Shown: in pieces, positions 24,233 to 32,031 of the stretch
Layout: the number at the start of each line of letters is the position of its first letter
Numbering within the stretch: the stretch's first letter is position 1
Origin: Mucilaginibacter tundrae
Lineage (GTDB): Bacteria > Bacteroidota > Bacteroidia > Sphingobacteriales > Sphingobacteriaceae
NCBI RefSeq assembly: GCF_013408825.1
Contig: NZ_JACCBZ010000011.1
Span: 1-64,000 of the forward strand
Reading direction: 5' to 3'
Length of the DNA stretch: 64,000 bases
Program-made: the position numbers and the translations under genes
The notes under the pieces: generated by a model
The model's database searches: none
What the model saw: the letters and a program-made list of their open reading frames with translations, nothing else
What the model was told of the DNA's origin: nothing

Positions 24233-25825
24233 ATGGAAACTTCAGACACAACAACCCCCTATCGCAATATTTATTTGGTTGGTGGCGGCATAGCCTCCCT
24301 GGCCAGCGCTGCCTATTTTATCAGGAACGGAAAGATCCGGGGCGATCAGATCACCATATTTGAAGAACAGCCAATTATGGGAGGCAGTTTGGACGGCTCG
24401 GGATGCCCCGAAGACGGCTATGTTTTACGCGGTGGCCGGATGCTTAACTTTAGTTACGTATGCACCTATGATCTTTTGTCTTTTATTCCATCACTTACCG
24501 ATCCTGCTGTAACTGTTCATGGCGAGATTATAGCCTTCAATAAAGCAAATAAAACCCATTCCAATGCCCGGGTTATTTCAAACGGGCATATTGTTGATGT
24601 TAGCTCAATGGATTTTAGCTATAAAGACAGGCTGGATCTGATTGAATTGATGGCTATTAGCGAAGATAAATTGGGCTCGAAACAAATAAACCAATGGTTT
24701 GATCCCCGCTTTTTCGAAACCAATTTTTGGTATATGTGGGATACCATGTTCGCTTTTCAGCAATGGCATAGTTTGGTTGAGTTTAAGCGTTACCTTCACC
24801 GTTTTATACACGAATTTGAACGGATAAATACCCTCACCGGTGTCGACCGCACGCCATTTAATCAATATGATTCCATAGTAAAACCACTAATAAAATGGCT
24901 GCAGGCGCAAGGTGTGAAATTTGAAACAGGAGCGGAAGTGACAAATCTCGATTTTAGGCGTTTGGACGATAAAGAACGGGTTGAGCGCATTCATTACAAA
25001 CAAAACAACATCAAAAAAGAACTTGAGCTTACTATGCATGATCTGATATTGGTAACCGTTGGTTCCATGACCGCGGATTCGAGTTTAGGATCTATGCAAA
25101 CCCCGCCCGATGTGATACTAAATAAAGCGGGCGGCAGCTGGAAGCTATGGCATAATATTGCTGAGCGCAACCCCCAGTTTGGCAACCCGATAGTGTTCGA
25201 CAACCATGTCGACCAATCCAAATGGGAGTCATTTACCGTAACCTGCAAAGGAACGGAATTTTTTAACCTGATGGAAAAATTCACGGGTAACATAGCGGGT
25301 AGTGGTGGTTTGGTGACATTTAAAGATTCTAATTGGTTAATGTCGGTTGTATTGCCACATCAGCCGCACTTCATCGGTCAGCCTAATGATGTAACCGTAT
25401 TTTGGGGTTACGGGTTGTTCCCAAATAAGGAAGGCAACTATGTGAAAAAACGAATGGTAGATTGTACTGGTGCCGAGATCATGACCGAATTATTATCTCA
25501 TTTGCACTTTAATAACGTAACAGATCAAATATTAAAAACCAGTAATTGCATACCCTGCATGCTGCCCTATATAACCAGCCAGTTTTTGGTTCGGGAAAAA
25601 GGCGACCGCCCATTGGTAGTGCCCGAAGTATCACACAACCTGGCATTTATAGGCCAGTTTGTTGAAGTACCCGAAGATGTAGTGTTTACCGTAGAATATT
25701 CGATTAGAACCGCGCAAACGGCAGTGTACACTTTATTAGGGTTAGATAAGCAACCCACTCCAATATACAAAGGCGTACATCATTTAGGCGTACTGTTCGA
25801 AGCGGCCAAAACACTTTTAGCTTAA
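24233..25825 (+). CDS. ohyA: Oleate hydratase
   Basis: 530 residues from the ATG at 24233. An FAD-binding enzyme that adds water to the cis-9 double bond of oleate (10-hydroxystearate), formerly myosin-cross-reactive antigen. Seen: NIYLVGGGIASLASAAYFIR (Rossmann G-x-G-x-x-x-S), EEQPIMGGSLDGSG, YVLRGGRMLNFSYVCTYDL with the conserved R-G-G-R-M, and FFETNFWYMWDTMFAFQQWHSL, all hallmark stretches. The C-terminal CIPCMLPYITSQFL is also typical. Length is slightly under the usual 560-640. It is co-transcribed with the stress protein and may detoxify free unsaturated fatty acids. Confidence 0.96.
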   Translation: METSDTTTPYRNIYLVGGGIASLASAAYFIRNGKIRGDQITIFEEQPIMGGSLDGSGCPEDGYVLRGGRMLNFSYVCTYDLLSFIPSLTDPAVTVHGEIIAFNKANKTHSNARVISNGHIVDVSSMDFSYKDRLDLIELMAISEDKLGSKQINQWFDPRFFETNFWYMWDTMFAFQQWHSLVEFKRYLHRFIHEFERINTLTGVDRTPFNQYDSIVKPLIKWLQAQGVKFETGAEVTNLDFRRLDDKERVERIHYKQNNIKKELELTMHDLILVTVGSMTADSSLGSMQTPPDVILNKAGGSWKLWHNIAERNPQFGNPIVFDNHVDQSKWESFTVTCKGTEFFNLMEKFTGNIAGSGGLVTFKDSNWLMSVVLPHQPHFIGQPNDVTVFWGYGLFPNKEGNYVKKRMVDCTGAEIMTELLSHLHFNNVTDQILKTSNCIPCMLPYITSQFLVREKGDRPLVVPEVSHNLAFIGQFVEVPEDVVFTVEYSIRTAQTAVYTLLGLDKQPTPIYKGVHHLGVLFEAAKTLLA

Positions 25826-25841
25826 CTGATTTAATTTATCA

Positions 25842-26570
25842 ATGTTAAGGCATCTTGGTTCTAAACGCACATATGGGCATAATGTTAAATTGGCATCGTT
25901 GCTTTGTGTAACCGCTGGTTTTGTAAATGCTGCCGGGTTTTTAGGTTTTTCGGTATTAACTACCAACGTAACTGGCCATGCTGCGTTATTTGCAGAACGG
26001 ATTGCTATGCAGGATTGGAAAACCGCGAGAGTGGTAGCCCTGTGGATGTTCTTGTTTTTGGCCGGAGCATTCGTGTCTAGTTTGATCGTGTCCTTTATAG
26101 GCCGAAACCAGCGCTTTTCTTACGTTATCCCAATCCTGATAGAGATGGCTGTATTGTTCGGCGTATCACTGTTCGGGTATCAGTATAATCATAGCCTTGT
26201 TGCAAAAGAAATTTTCGCCGGCAGTTTATTGTTTGCTATGGGGCTGCAAAATTCCCTGGTATCTATTGTTTCAGGTTCAGTAGTCAGAACAACACACCTA
26301 ACAGGCACCTTTACCGATCTTGGTATTGAGTTAGGGCAAATATTCCAGCAAAACACAGCAGATAGGCCAGCACTAAAAGCAAGGATCAAATTGCGTTCGG
26401 TTATTATCTTTTTCTTTATGTGCGGCGCTTTATGCGGCGCGTATCTGTTTCGGTACTTTAGTTTTCATGCTTTTTTTGTTCCACTTTTTATCCTGGCATT
26501 TACCTTACTATCTGATATTTACCGGATAAGGGTTAAGCGCTATTATCGTAATCATAACCCATTTAATTAG
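25842..26570 (+). CDS. DUF1275 (YoaK-like) membrane protein
   Basis: 242 residues with about six transmembrane helices. Signature stretches are LCVTAGFVNAAGFLGFSVLTTNVTGH near the N-terminus and MGLQNSLVSIVSGSVVRTTHLTGTFTDLG in the middle, both diagnostic of the family. Its function is unknown. It starts 16 bp after ohyA and closes the operon led by the universal stress protein, so its product may act with membrane lipid stress. Confidence 0.92.
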   Translation: MLRHLGSKRTYGHNVKLASLLCVTAGFVNAAGFLGFSVLTTNVTGHAALFAERIAMQDWKTARVVALWMFLFLAGAFVSSLIVSFIGRNQRFSYVIPILIEMAVLFGVSLFGYQYNHSLVAKEIFAGSLLFAMGLQNSLVSIVSGSVVRTTHLTGTFTDLGIELGQIFQQNTADRPALKARIKLRSVIIFFFMCGALCGAYLFRYFSFHAFFVPLFILAFTLLSDIYRIRVKRYYRNHNPFN

Positions 26571-26591
26571 TGTCGAAAATCATTTTTAGAA

Positions 26592-26603
26592 TGATGGTTG
26601 TCA
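26592..26603 (+). promoter_or_regulatory. FNR-like site 2 (TGATGGTTGTCA)
   Basis: The identical 12-mer to site 1, 52 bp before the start of the 115-aa membrane protein gene. Confidence 0.6.
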
Positions 26604-26655
26604 TGTTGTAAGTTATTCATTTTCAGGAGATTTGTAGTATAAAAAACAAATCAAA

Positions 26656-27003
26656 ATGGAAACCGCAATAAACACATCAATCGTAAAAGAAGATAATAAT
26701 TGGTTAGCTATTAAAGAAAATCAAATATGGGTAAATCTAATGGCAAAATTAGATAATCAAGCCGAGCATAAAACGCTCTGGTTTCTGTTCTCATTAATGT
26801 TTCAGGGAGTTCTTTTTCTACCAATCCCAGCCGTGCTAATGTATTATTATAACGCACCAATTATAGTGCTGCCAATAACTTTTGGTTTATACCTGGCTAA
26901 TATTATTGTTGGTATGGGTGGTTCAGGCATCCGTACAGTAATTAGTTTTTTTATGTTTACCGCATTAGTAAATTTAATCATGCTGGCGCTTTATATTCTT
27001 TAA
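26656..27003 (+). CDS. Small membrane protein of unknown function
   Basis: 115 residues. A polar N-terminal 40 residues precedes three probable transmembrane helices (about 42-62, 67-86 and 92-114). A Gly-rich turn GMGGSGIR lies between helices two and three. No named family is recognised. It has its own FNR-like site and a terminator just downstream, so it is a single-gene transcript of the putative oxygen regulon. Confidence 0.7.
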   Translation: METAINTSIVKEDNNWLAIKENQIWVNLMAKLDNQAEHKTLWFLFSLMFQGVLFLPIPAVLMYYYNAPIIVLPITFGLYLANIIVGMGGSGIRTVISFFMFTALVNLIMLALYIL

Positions 27004-27015
27004 TATACTTACAAT

Positions 27016-27052
27016 AAAAAACCTCCGTACAAATGGTCCGAAGGTTTTTTTG
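27016..27052. terminator. Bidirectional terminator between convergent genes
   Basis: AAAAAACCTCCG pairs with CGAAGGTTTTTTT (one mismatch) around an 11-base loop. Runs of A and T on either side serve both strands. Confidence 0.75.
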
Positions 27053-27095
27053 TGCTTTATTGCTGCTTAGATACTTTGCCGTAAACATGCATTGT

Positions 27096-27452
27096 TCACA
27101 GGCTAACTTGCTCCCACATATCTAGGTTTTTTATGGTTTGGCTTGCAATATCTATCTCATCGGATGCATCACCCAATTTAATGCCATGCAGGTTTGCAGA
27201 GTATTTGTCAATATTAGTTGTAACAGCTGAACGGGTAGTGATGTATTTAACCCCTAATAATGCTAATTTATTTATTACATCATTTGATACATCATCGGCA
27301 GAGGATACAATAACCGCCTGTTTACCTGCGGCGAAAACCGCGGTTTCCAAACTTAGCGAATTAAAGATCAACGTTATATAATGTTTTTTTTGATTGGCCT
27401 TGGCCAGTTGTTCCCTTTCAAATGGTTTTACACTATAAGCTACTACTTTCAT
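27096..27452 (-). CDS. Stand-alone N-terminal domain of a D-lactate dehydrogenase-like protein
   Basis: 118 residues. The sequence follows the N-terminal catalytic domain of D-isomer 2-hydroxyacid dehydrogenases: KVVAYSVKPFEREQL, LIFNSLSLETAVFAAG, QAVIVSSADDVSNDVINKLA, LGVKYITTRSA and NLHGIKLGD. The NAD-binding domain (about 200 more residues with G-x-G-x2-G) is absent; the protein stops with a different tail. It is either a stable domain with a new role or a truncated remnant. It is flanked by oxygen/stress genes, and lactate metabolism would fit the theme. Confidence 0.75.
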   Translation of the reverse strand: MKVVAYSVKPFEREQLAKANQKKHYITLIFNSLSLETAVFAAGKQAVIVSSADDVSNDVINKLALLGVKYITTRSAVTTNIDKYSANLHGIKLGDASDEIDIASQTIKNLDMWEQVSL

Positions 27453-27518
27453 AACACAATAGTAACATGAAAGTTACATACGCGTCGTGAGCGCAGTCAA
27501 ACTAAAACCTGATCCTTA

Positions 27519-28571
27519 TCAATTTTTCATTTTAGTAAGCTTATTCAGGTCGAGGATGGTAATGGTACTTCCTTTTTTCTCGATCAAACCTTCTTCTTTA
27601 AAATCCGACAGCGTACGGCTTACTGTTTCGGTGGCCATAGCAGCTATAGCTGCCAGGTCCTCACGGGCTATTTTAAATGTATCTTCGGTGCTGCCTGGTT
27701 GGCGATGCAACCTCAGCAATGCTTCTGCCATCTTTTTTCTTACAGAATGATAAGCCATCTGCAGCAATTGTTCCTCTTTTTCGCGAATGTTATTCGCCAA
27801 TAATTTAATAAACTCCCTGGCAACTTCCGGATACATATTTAATAACTGCTCCAATTGCTCTCGTGGTATTAGGCATAGCAAACTATCTTCCAAGGCCGTA
27901 GCGGTATCGGCATATGGTTCATTGGATAGCATTGCGTTAATACCCAAATAATCATCGGCCGAATAAATGCCGGTGATCAGTTCACGCCCATCCTCTGCCA
28001 ATTTAACACTCTTCACTTTTCCGCTAATCACCAGGTAAAGCCCATTTCCCTTATCGCTCTCGTAATATATTACCTGGTTCTTTTTAAAAGGACGCGCTTT
28101 TCTTTCCTCAATAATTTTTTTTAATGCCTCTAAGCCACCGTTTTTGGCAACTAAGGAGTTTAGCCTGTCTAATGATTTACTGTAAAATTGCTGTTGGCCT
28201 TCCTTCTTTTTTAGCCTGCTTTCAATGGCGTTTAATAGCTCCATGTCATCAAAAGGTTTGGTAAGGTAATCATCCGCACCCATTTCCATACCCTTACGCC
28301 GATCAAAATGCTCAGCTTTAGCTGTTAAAAATATAAATGGTATCGCAACAGTTTCAGGGCGCTTTGATAACAGGTATAAAACACCATAGCCGTCCATTTC
28401 TGGCATCATAATATCGCAAAGTATAATGTCTGGCGTATCTTGCAAAGCCAGTTCAACGCCGGTTTTACCGTTGTTGGCACTAAATACCTGGTATCCTGCC
28501 AGCTCCAGTATCTCAATTACATTTTCGCGTATATCGTCGTTGTCTTCAATAATCAATATTTTTTTATTCAT
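27519..28571 (-). CDS. Response regulator fused to a Crp/Fnr-type transcription factor
   Basis: 350 residues. The receiver domain spans 1-120 (IIEDNDD acidic pocket, phospho-acceptor D53 in LCDIMMPEMDG, T-K-P-F near 105). An effector-type cNMP fold runs from about 155 to 270; the Arg-Ser pair that binds cAMP in CRP is not seen (PYADTATAL). A winged HTH follows, with recognition helix ATETVSRTLSDFKEEG holding E315-x-x-S318-R319, the FNR-type reading code. No FNR-type iron-sulfur cysteines are seen. Its ATG overlaps the kinase stop (ATGA), so the two form a pair. It functionally joins FixJ and FixK in one chain. Confidence 0.9.
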   Translation of the reverse strand: MNKKILIIEDNDDIRENVIEILELAGYQVFSANNGKTGVELALQDTPDIILCDIMMPEMDGYGVLYLLSKRPETVAIPFIFLTAKAEHFDRRKGMEMGADDYLTKPFDDMELLNAIESRLKKKEGQQQFYSKSLDRLNSLVAKNGGLEALKKIIEERKARPFKKNQVIYYESDKGNGLYLVISGKVKSVKLAEDGRELITGIYSADDYLGINAMLSNEPYADTATALEDSLLCLIPREQLEQLLNMYPEVAREFIKLLANNIREKEEQLLQMAYHSVRKKMAEALLRLHRQPGSTEDTFKIAREDLAAIAAMATETVSRTLSDFKEEGLIEKKGSTITILDLNKLTKMKN

Positions 28572-29755
28572 GACATTGGGAATTTTATAATAAATGATGT
28601 GCCTTGATTAACCTCGCTCTTAAAAGCTATACTGCCGTTCATTAAGTGGGTGTAACGGGCAACAATGTTTAATCCAAGCCCGGTACCGGGAATGGTCCCC
28701 GTATTATGAGCTCTAAAAAAGGCCTCAAATAAATTTTTTTGGTCTGCTTCCGGTATGCCAATGCCGTTATCACTTATCGTAATTATACACTCACGATCAT
28801 TAATCTCGGTTGTAAATCCTATAAATGAATCTTCGCCAGAATACTTGATAGCATTATTCACCAGGTTTACAATACAGTTCCTCAACAGGTTTTGATCTAA
28901 TTGTATGGTGCTTTTTGTACCGGTATGCTGATAAATAATATTTTGATTTTGTTTTGCCAATATCTGCATTTCTTCGGTAATGCTTTCAGAGAATTTTACG
29001 AGGTCAAAATCCTGATAAATTGCTTCCTGCTTGCCCGATTCCAGTTTTTCCAGCGAAAGAAAGTCATTTAAAATAGATGTTAAATTTCCAACCGCGCTTT
29101 TAATCTTGCCAACATGTTTAACGATATTTGGACTGTTAAAGGTTTCAGCATATTTTTCAATCAGGGATACCGACAACTGGATAGAAGTTAATGGGGTACG
29201 AAACTCGTGTGACGCGATAGACACAAAACGGCTTTTTAACAAGCCAAGTTCTTTTTCTTTTTCTAAAGAAAAACTTAACTCCTCTTTTGTAGCTAATAAT
29301 GTGTCAACAGTTACGTTTAGGGATTGCGTTCGTTCCACAACTAACTCCTCCAAGTGGGCCGCATATTCTTTTAATTGATTTTCAGCGTCTTTTTCACGGC
29401 TCAAATCATGTATAAAGCCAGTATAGATCTTTCGTCCTGAATATTGAACCTGGCTTATTCCCAAACGGAAAGGAAATATAGATCCATCCTTTTTTAAACC
29501 CTTTACCTCACGGCCAATGCCTATAATATGCGCATGACCCGTTTGCTGATAACGTTTTAAATATTCATCGTGTTGCTCCTTATCGGGCGGGGGCATTAAT
29601 ACCGAAACGTTTTTTCCGACAACTTCCTCTGGCACATAATTAAATAGTTTGCATGCCGCGGGATTGATTGACTCAATCTTTCCGCGCTCATCAATGGTGA
29701 TGATACCGTCGATAGCGTTTTCAATAATAGCGATTAATAGCGCGGCATTTTCCAT
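28568..29755 (-). CDS. FixL-like heme-PAS histidine kinase (putative oxygen sensor)
   Basis: 395 residues from the ATG at 29755. PAS domain at about 5-120, coiled coil 115-160, HisKA with FVSIASHEFRTPLTS, then HATPase (NLVNNAIKYS, DNGIGIPEAD, GTGLGLNI). The PAS aligns with FixL without gaps around the heme pocket: H62 (proximal ligand, H200 in Bradyrhizobium FixL), R68, Y69, H76 (H214) and R82 (distal R220) in HIIGIGRE. It has no transmembrane helix, so it is cytosolic. It is coupled to the Crp/Fnr-type regulator. Heme binding is inferred, not shown. Confidence 0.88.
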   Translation of the reverse strand: MENAALLIAIIENAIDGIITIDERGKIESINPAACKLFNYVPEEVVGKNVSVLMPPPDKEQHDEYLKRYQQTGHAHIIGIGREVKGLKKDGSIFPFRLGISQVQYSGRKIYTGFIHDLSREKDAENQLKEYAAHLEELVVERTQSLNVTVDTLLATKEELSFSLEKEKELGLLKSRFVSIASHEFRTPLTSIQLSVSLIEKYAETFNSPNIVKHVGKIKSAVGNLTSILNDFLSLEKLESGKQEAIYQDFDLVKFSESITEEMQILAKQNQNIIYQHTGTKSTIQLDQNLLRNCIVNLVNNAIKYSGEDSFIGFTTEINDRECIITISDNGIGIPEADQKNLFEAFFRAHNTGTIPGTGLGLNIVARYTHLMNGSIAFKSEVNQGTSFIIKFPMS

Positions 29756-29811
29756 AACCAAATATGAGCATTGTCGAACTGAAATGAATGATGAAATTCA
29801 ATTGAAAAAGT

Positions 29812-29823
29812 GACGATGATCAT
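29812..29823. promoter_or_regulatory. Weak FNR-like site near the kinase promoter
   Basis: TGACG-AT-GATCA, 57 bp before the kinase start on the minus strand. It keeps the outer TGA/TCA but departs from the inner consensus, so it is a candidate autoregulatory site only. Confidence 0.3.
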
Positions 29824-29861
29824 TTTTTCAATTACTGATGATTAATCTCATTATAAACAAT

Positions 29862-29873
29862 GATGCTCATCAT
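29862..29873. promoter_or_regulatory. FNR-like site 3 (TGATGCTCATCA)
   Basis: A perfect palindrome TGATG-CT-CATCA, extended to ATGATG-CT-CATCAT, 34 bp before the universal stress protein start at 29908 and in the divergent region with the kinase gene. Confidence 0.65.
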
Positions 29874-29907
29874 ACGCAGAGACCTATTTTAATATGAATT
29901 TTACGCC

Positions 29908-30789
29908 ATGAAGACCATATTAGTTTTAACCGACTTTTCTATCAATGCAGATTATGTAGCGCATTACGCGCTGAAGCTGGCACAAAAGATAGAAGCCAAT
30001 TTGTTGTTATGCAATATTTATGAAGTGCCGGCCGATGAAAAAAATATCGACCACAAAGCATGGCCTATGCCGGCATCTGAACAGAATAGCATAAACGATT
30101 TGAGCGAACTGGCGATGCGTTTAAAATCGGAATTAGATAAGGAGGAAGGCGATACCAAGTTTAAACCAGATATTGAGCAGTGCAGCGAAGAAGGCTTAGT
30201 TGGTAATAAACTGAATGCATTAGCTGCCAATCACGAAGTATTATTAGCTGTGATTAGTATACATAGTGCCAATAACCTTACCAATTTTTTAGGGACTAAC
30301 CATACCTGGAATATTATCGAAAATGCTGCCTTCCCAGTGATGGTTATCCCTTACCAGGTGAGGTTTAAGGATTATAAGCTGATAGCCTTTGCCAGCGCGG
30401 TTAATTACTCCGATATTAATGTTCTTGAGTCATTATCCGGCCTTGCTAAATATTCCGATTCGGAGATTATGCTTACACATATTTCTGACGAAAGATCAAA
30501 CGACCGAATAGAAGAGAGTATGCTCAAACAATTTTTTAACCAGATCCCTTCAAAAATCAATTACCCTAAAATCATCTATCATAATATTAAAAGTGATAAC
30601 GTAACGGTAAGTTTAAAATGGCTCACTGCCCATACTGATATTGACCTGTTGGTTTTGGTACATCAAAAACGCAGCCTTTTTCAAAAAGTATTTAACAGGA
30701 GCGTAACCCAAAAACTAACTGAGCATCCCGGTAAGCCGTTACTTATTTTTCCTTGTTCAGCGGTAGATGAAACTCTTACGGTATTTTAA
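29908..30789 (+). CDS. Tandem universal stress protein (second)
   Basis: 293 residues with two Usp domains (1-150, 155-290). The first strand TILVLTDFSINADY and the segment ISIHSANNLTNFLGTNHTWNI are the counterparts of the first stress protein's nucleotide loop, but the Gly pattern is degenerate, so ATP binding is doubtful. It is a paralogue of the protein at 23368. It is divergent from the FixL-like kinase across a shared region with FNR-like site 3, which suggests direct control by that pair. Confidence 0.88.
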   Translation: MKTILVLTDFSINADYVAHYALKLAQKIEANLLLCNIYEVPADEKNIDHKAWPMPASEQNSINDLSELAMRLKSELDKEEGDTKFKPDIEQCSEEGLVGNKLNALAANHEVLLAVISIHSANNLTNFLGTNHTWNIIENAAFPVMVIPYQVRFKDYKLIAFASAVNYSDINVLESLSGLAKYSDSEIMLTHISDERSNDRIEESMLKQFFNQIPSKINYPKIIYHNIKSDNVTVSLKWLTAHTDIDLLVLVHQKRSLFQKVFNRSVTQKLTEHPGKPLLIFPCSAVDETLTVF

Positions 30790-30808
30790 AAACGGTAAGC
30801 CTTATTTA

Positions 30809-30845
30809 AATGACCGTTCGCAATATTGAGAACGGGCATTTTTTT
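30809..30845 (+). terminator. Terminator after the second universal stress gene
   Basis: AATGACCGTTC pairs with GAACGGGCATT (one mismatch) and is followed by seven Ts. Confidence 0.8.
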
Positions 30846-30886
30846 AACTGTTAAAGACATAACCTTTCTTATTGTACGAAATTAAT

Positions 30887-30898
30887 TGATGTGCATCA
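30887..30898 (+). promoter_or_regulatory. FNR-like site 4 (TGATGTGCATCA)
   Basis: A perfect palindrome, in extended form TTGAT-GTGC-ATCAT, one base from the classical FNR consensus TTGAT-N4-ATCAA. It lies 72 bp before the small secreted protein gene at 30971. Confidence 0.65.
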
Positions 30899-30970
30899 TC
30901 TTTTCGTTTAATCCTCATCATTAATTATCTGCGCCATCAGCAATACATTTGACCTAAACAATTACATGCC

Positions 30971-31189
30971 ATGAAAACATTAATGCACTCAATTGCCACG
31001 GTCAAGTTTTTTCTGTCGGCAATCTTTTTTTTAGCTGTTCCAACTCTAATAATGGCTCAAACAACCTACAAATTCTCGCAAAGCCCTGATGTAACTATTA
31101 AGGTTCATGGCTCCTTAAATGATAAATTGGAATTGGCCAAAAGGCCTGTGCTTAAAATAGCCGAACCCAAACACTATCACCGTGGTTAA
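30971..31189 (+). CDS. Small secreted protein of unknown function
   Basis: 72 residues with a signal peptide (hydrophobic residues 12-28, cleavage near IMAQ). The mature part is about 43 residues with a strand-like TYKFSQSPDVTIKVHG and ends in HYHRG. No family is recognised. Its end overlaps the start of the next frame, so the two are probably translated together, under FNR-like site 4. Confidence 0.6.
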   Translation: MKTLMHSIATVKFFLSAIFFLAVPTLIMAQTTYKFSQSPDVTIKVHGSLNDKLELAKRPVLKIAEPKHYHRG

Positions 31190-31991
31190 GCTAATGCTAT
31201 TTGTTATGTTGTTGGCTCCTTTTAAATCAAAGGCTGTCAGCGACACCACAATTTATCACACCCTAAAACGGAGTAGGACTTATTTATATTATCCGCAGTC
31301 TGTTGAGCGGTTTTACAAAGCGAACGGTTATAAATTAGCCTGGATAGCTGCCGATACAATTAAAACCCATGTATGGGATGGCATGCTATTGTTGGATTGT
31401 GTAAGGCAATATGGTTTAAACCATGAAGACTATCATCCAAAGCAATTATTATATCCTGAGTTACATAAACTCATTAAACAAAATGCAAAGGGCGAAGCAG
31501 CAGCTTTGTATGATATTTTTTTGACAGATGCCATCATCCGCTTCATTAATGATCTGCATTATGGAAAATTAAACCCGGTTTACACTGCTGAAAAAATTGA
31601 TAACGGTTTAAAATTTAAAGCATACACAGAATTGATGTTAGCGTTAAATAGTAATGACTTTGATGGCGTTATTAACAGCGTACAACCAAAAGCCAAGTTA
31701 TATTTGGATCTACAAGATCATATGCGCTTGCTGGTTGGTCAGCGTAGCGGGGATTGTTACTTAATCCCCCAGGGATTAATTCGTAAAATGGCTATTAATA
31801 TGGAGCGTTTGCGTTGGATAAGTACTACTGGTAAAAAAGTGCATCTCACACTAATTGTTCGGGGTGGTGATGTAATTAGTTATAAAGATGAATATCATCA
31901 GGATAAGCAATTAGAAAGGCTGCTATATAATGAATCAACCACAAATAAAAAACATTTGACTTTGAATAAGATCAAATCATCCGGATTATAA
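31182..31991 (+). CDS. L,D-transpeptidase scaffold-domain protein lacking the catalytic domain
   Basis: Up to 269 residues; the start is GTG at 31182 or ATG at 31194, both overlapping or abutting the preceding gene. A hydrophobic leader precedes the scaffold domain found in YcbB-type L,D-transpeptidases: VERFYKANGYKLAWIA, LLDCVRQYGLNHEDYHP, LTDAIIRFINDLHYGKLNP and NMERLRWIS. The YkuD catalytic domain with its H-x-n-S-x-G-C-x-R motif is missing, although full proteins exceed 500 residues. It may be a truncated gene or a non-catalytic partner for peptidoglycan 3-3 crosslinking. Confidence 0.75.
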   Translation: MVKLMLFVMLLAPFKSKAVSDTTIYHTLKRSRTYLYYPQSVERFYKANGYKLAWIAADTIKTHVWDGMLLLDCVRQYGLNHEDYHPKQLLYPELHKLIKQNAKGEAAALYDIFLTDAIIRFINDLHYGKLNPVYTAEKIDNGLKFKAYTELMLALNSNDFDGVINSVQPKAKLYLDLQDHMRLLVGQRSGDCYLIPQGLIRKMAINMERLRWISTTGKKVHLTLIVRGGDVISYKDEYHQDKQLERLLYNESTTNKKHLTLNKIKSSGL

Positions 31992-32031
31992 ACAGGCAAA
32001 ATATAAAATTTTACTTCTTTCAAACTGGTCT

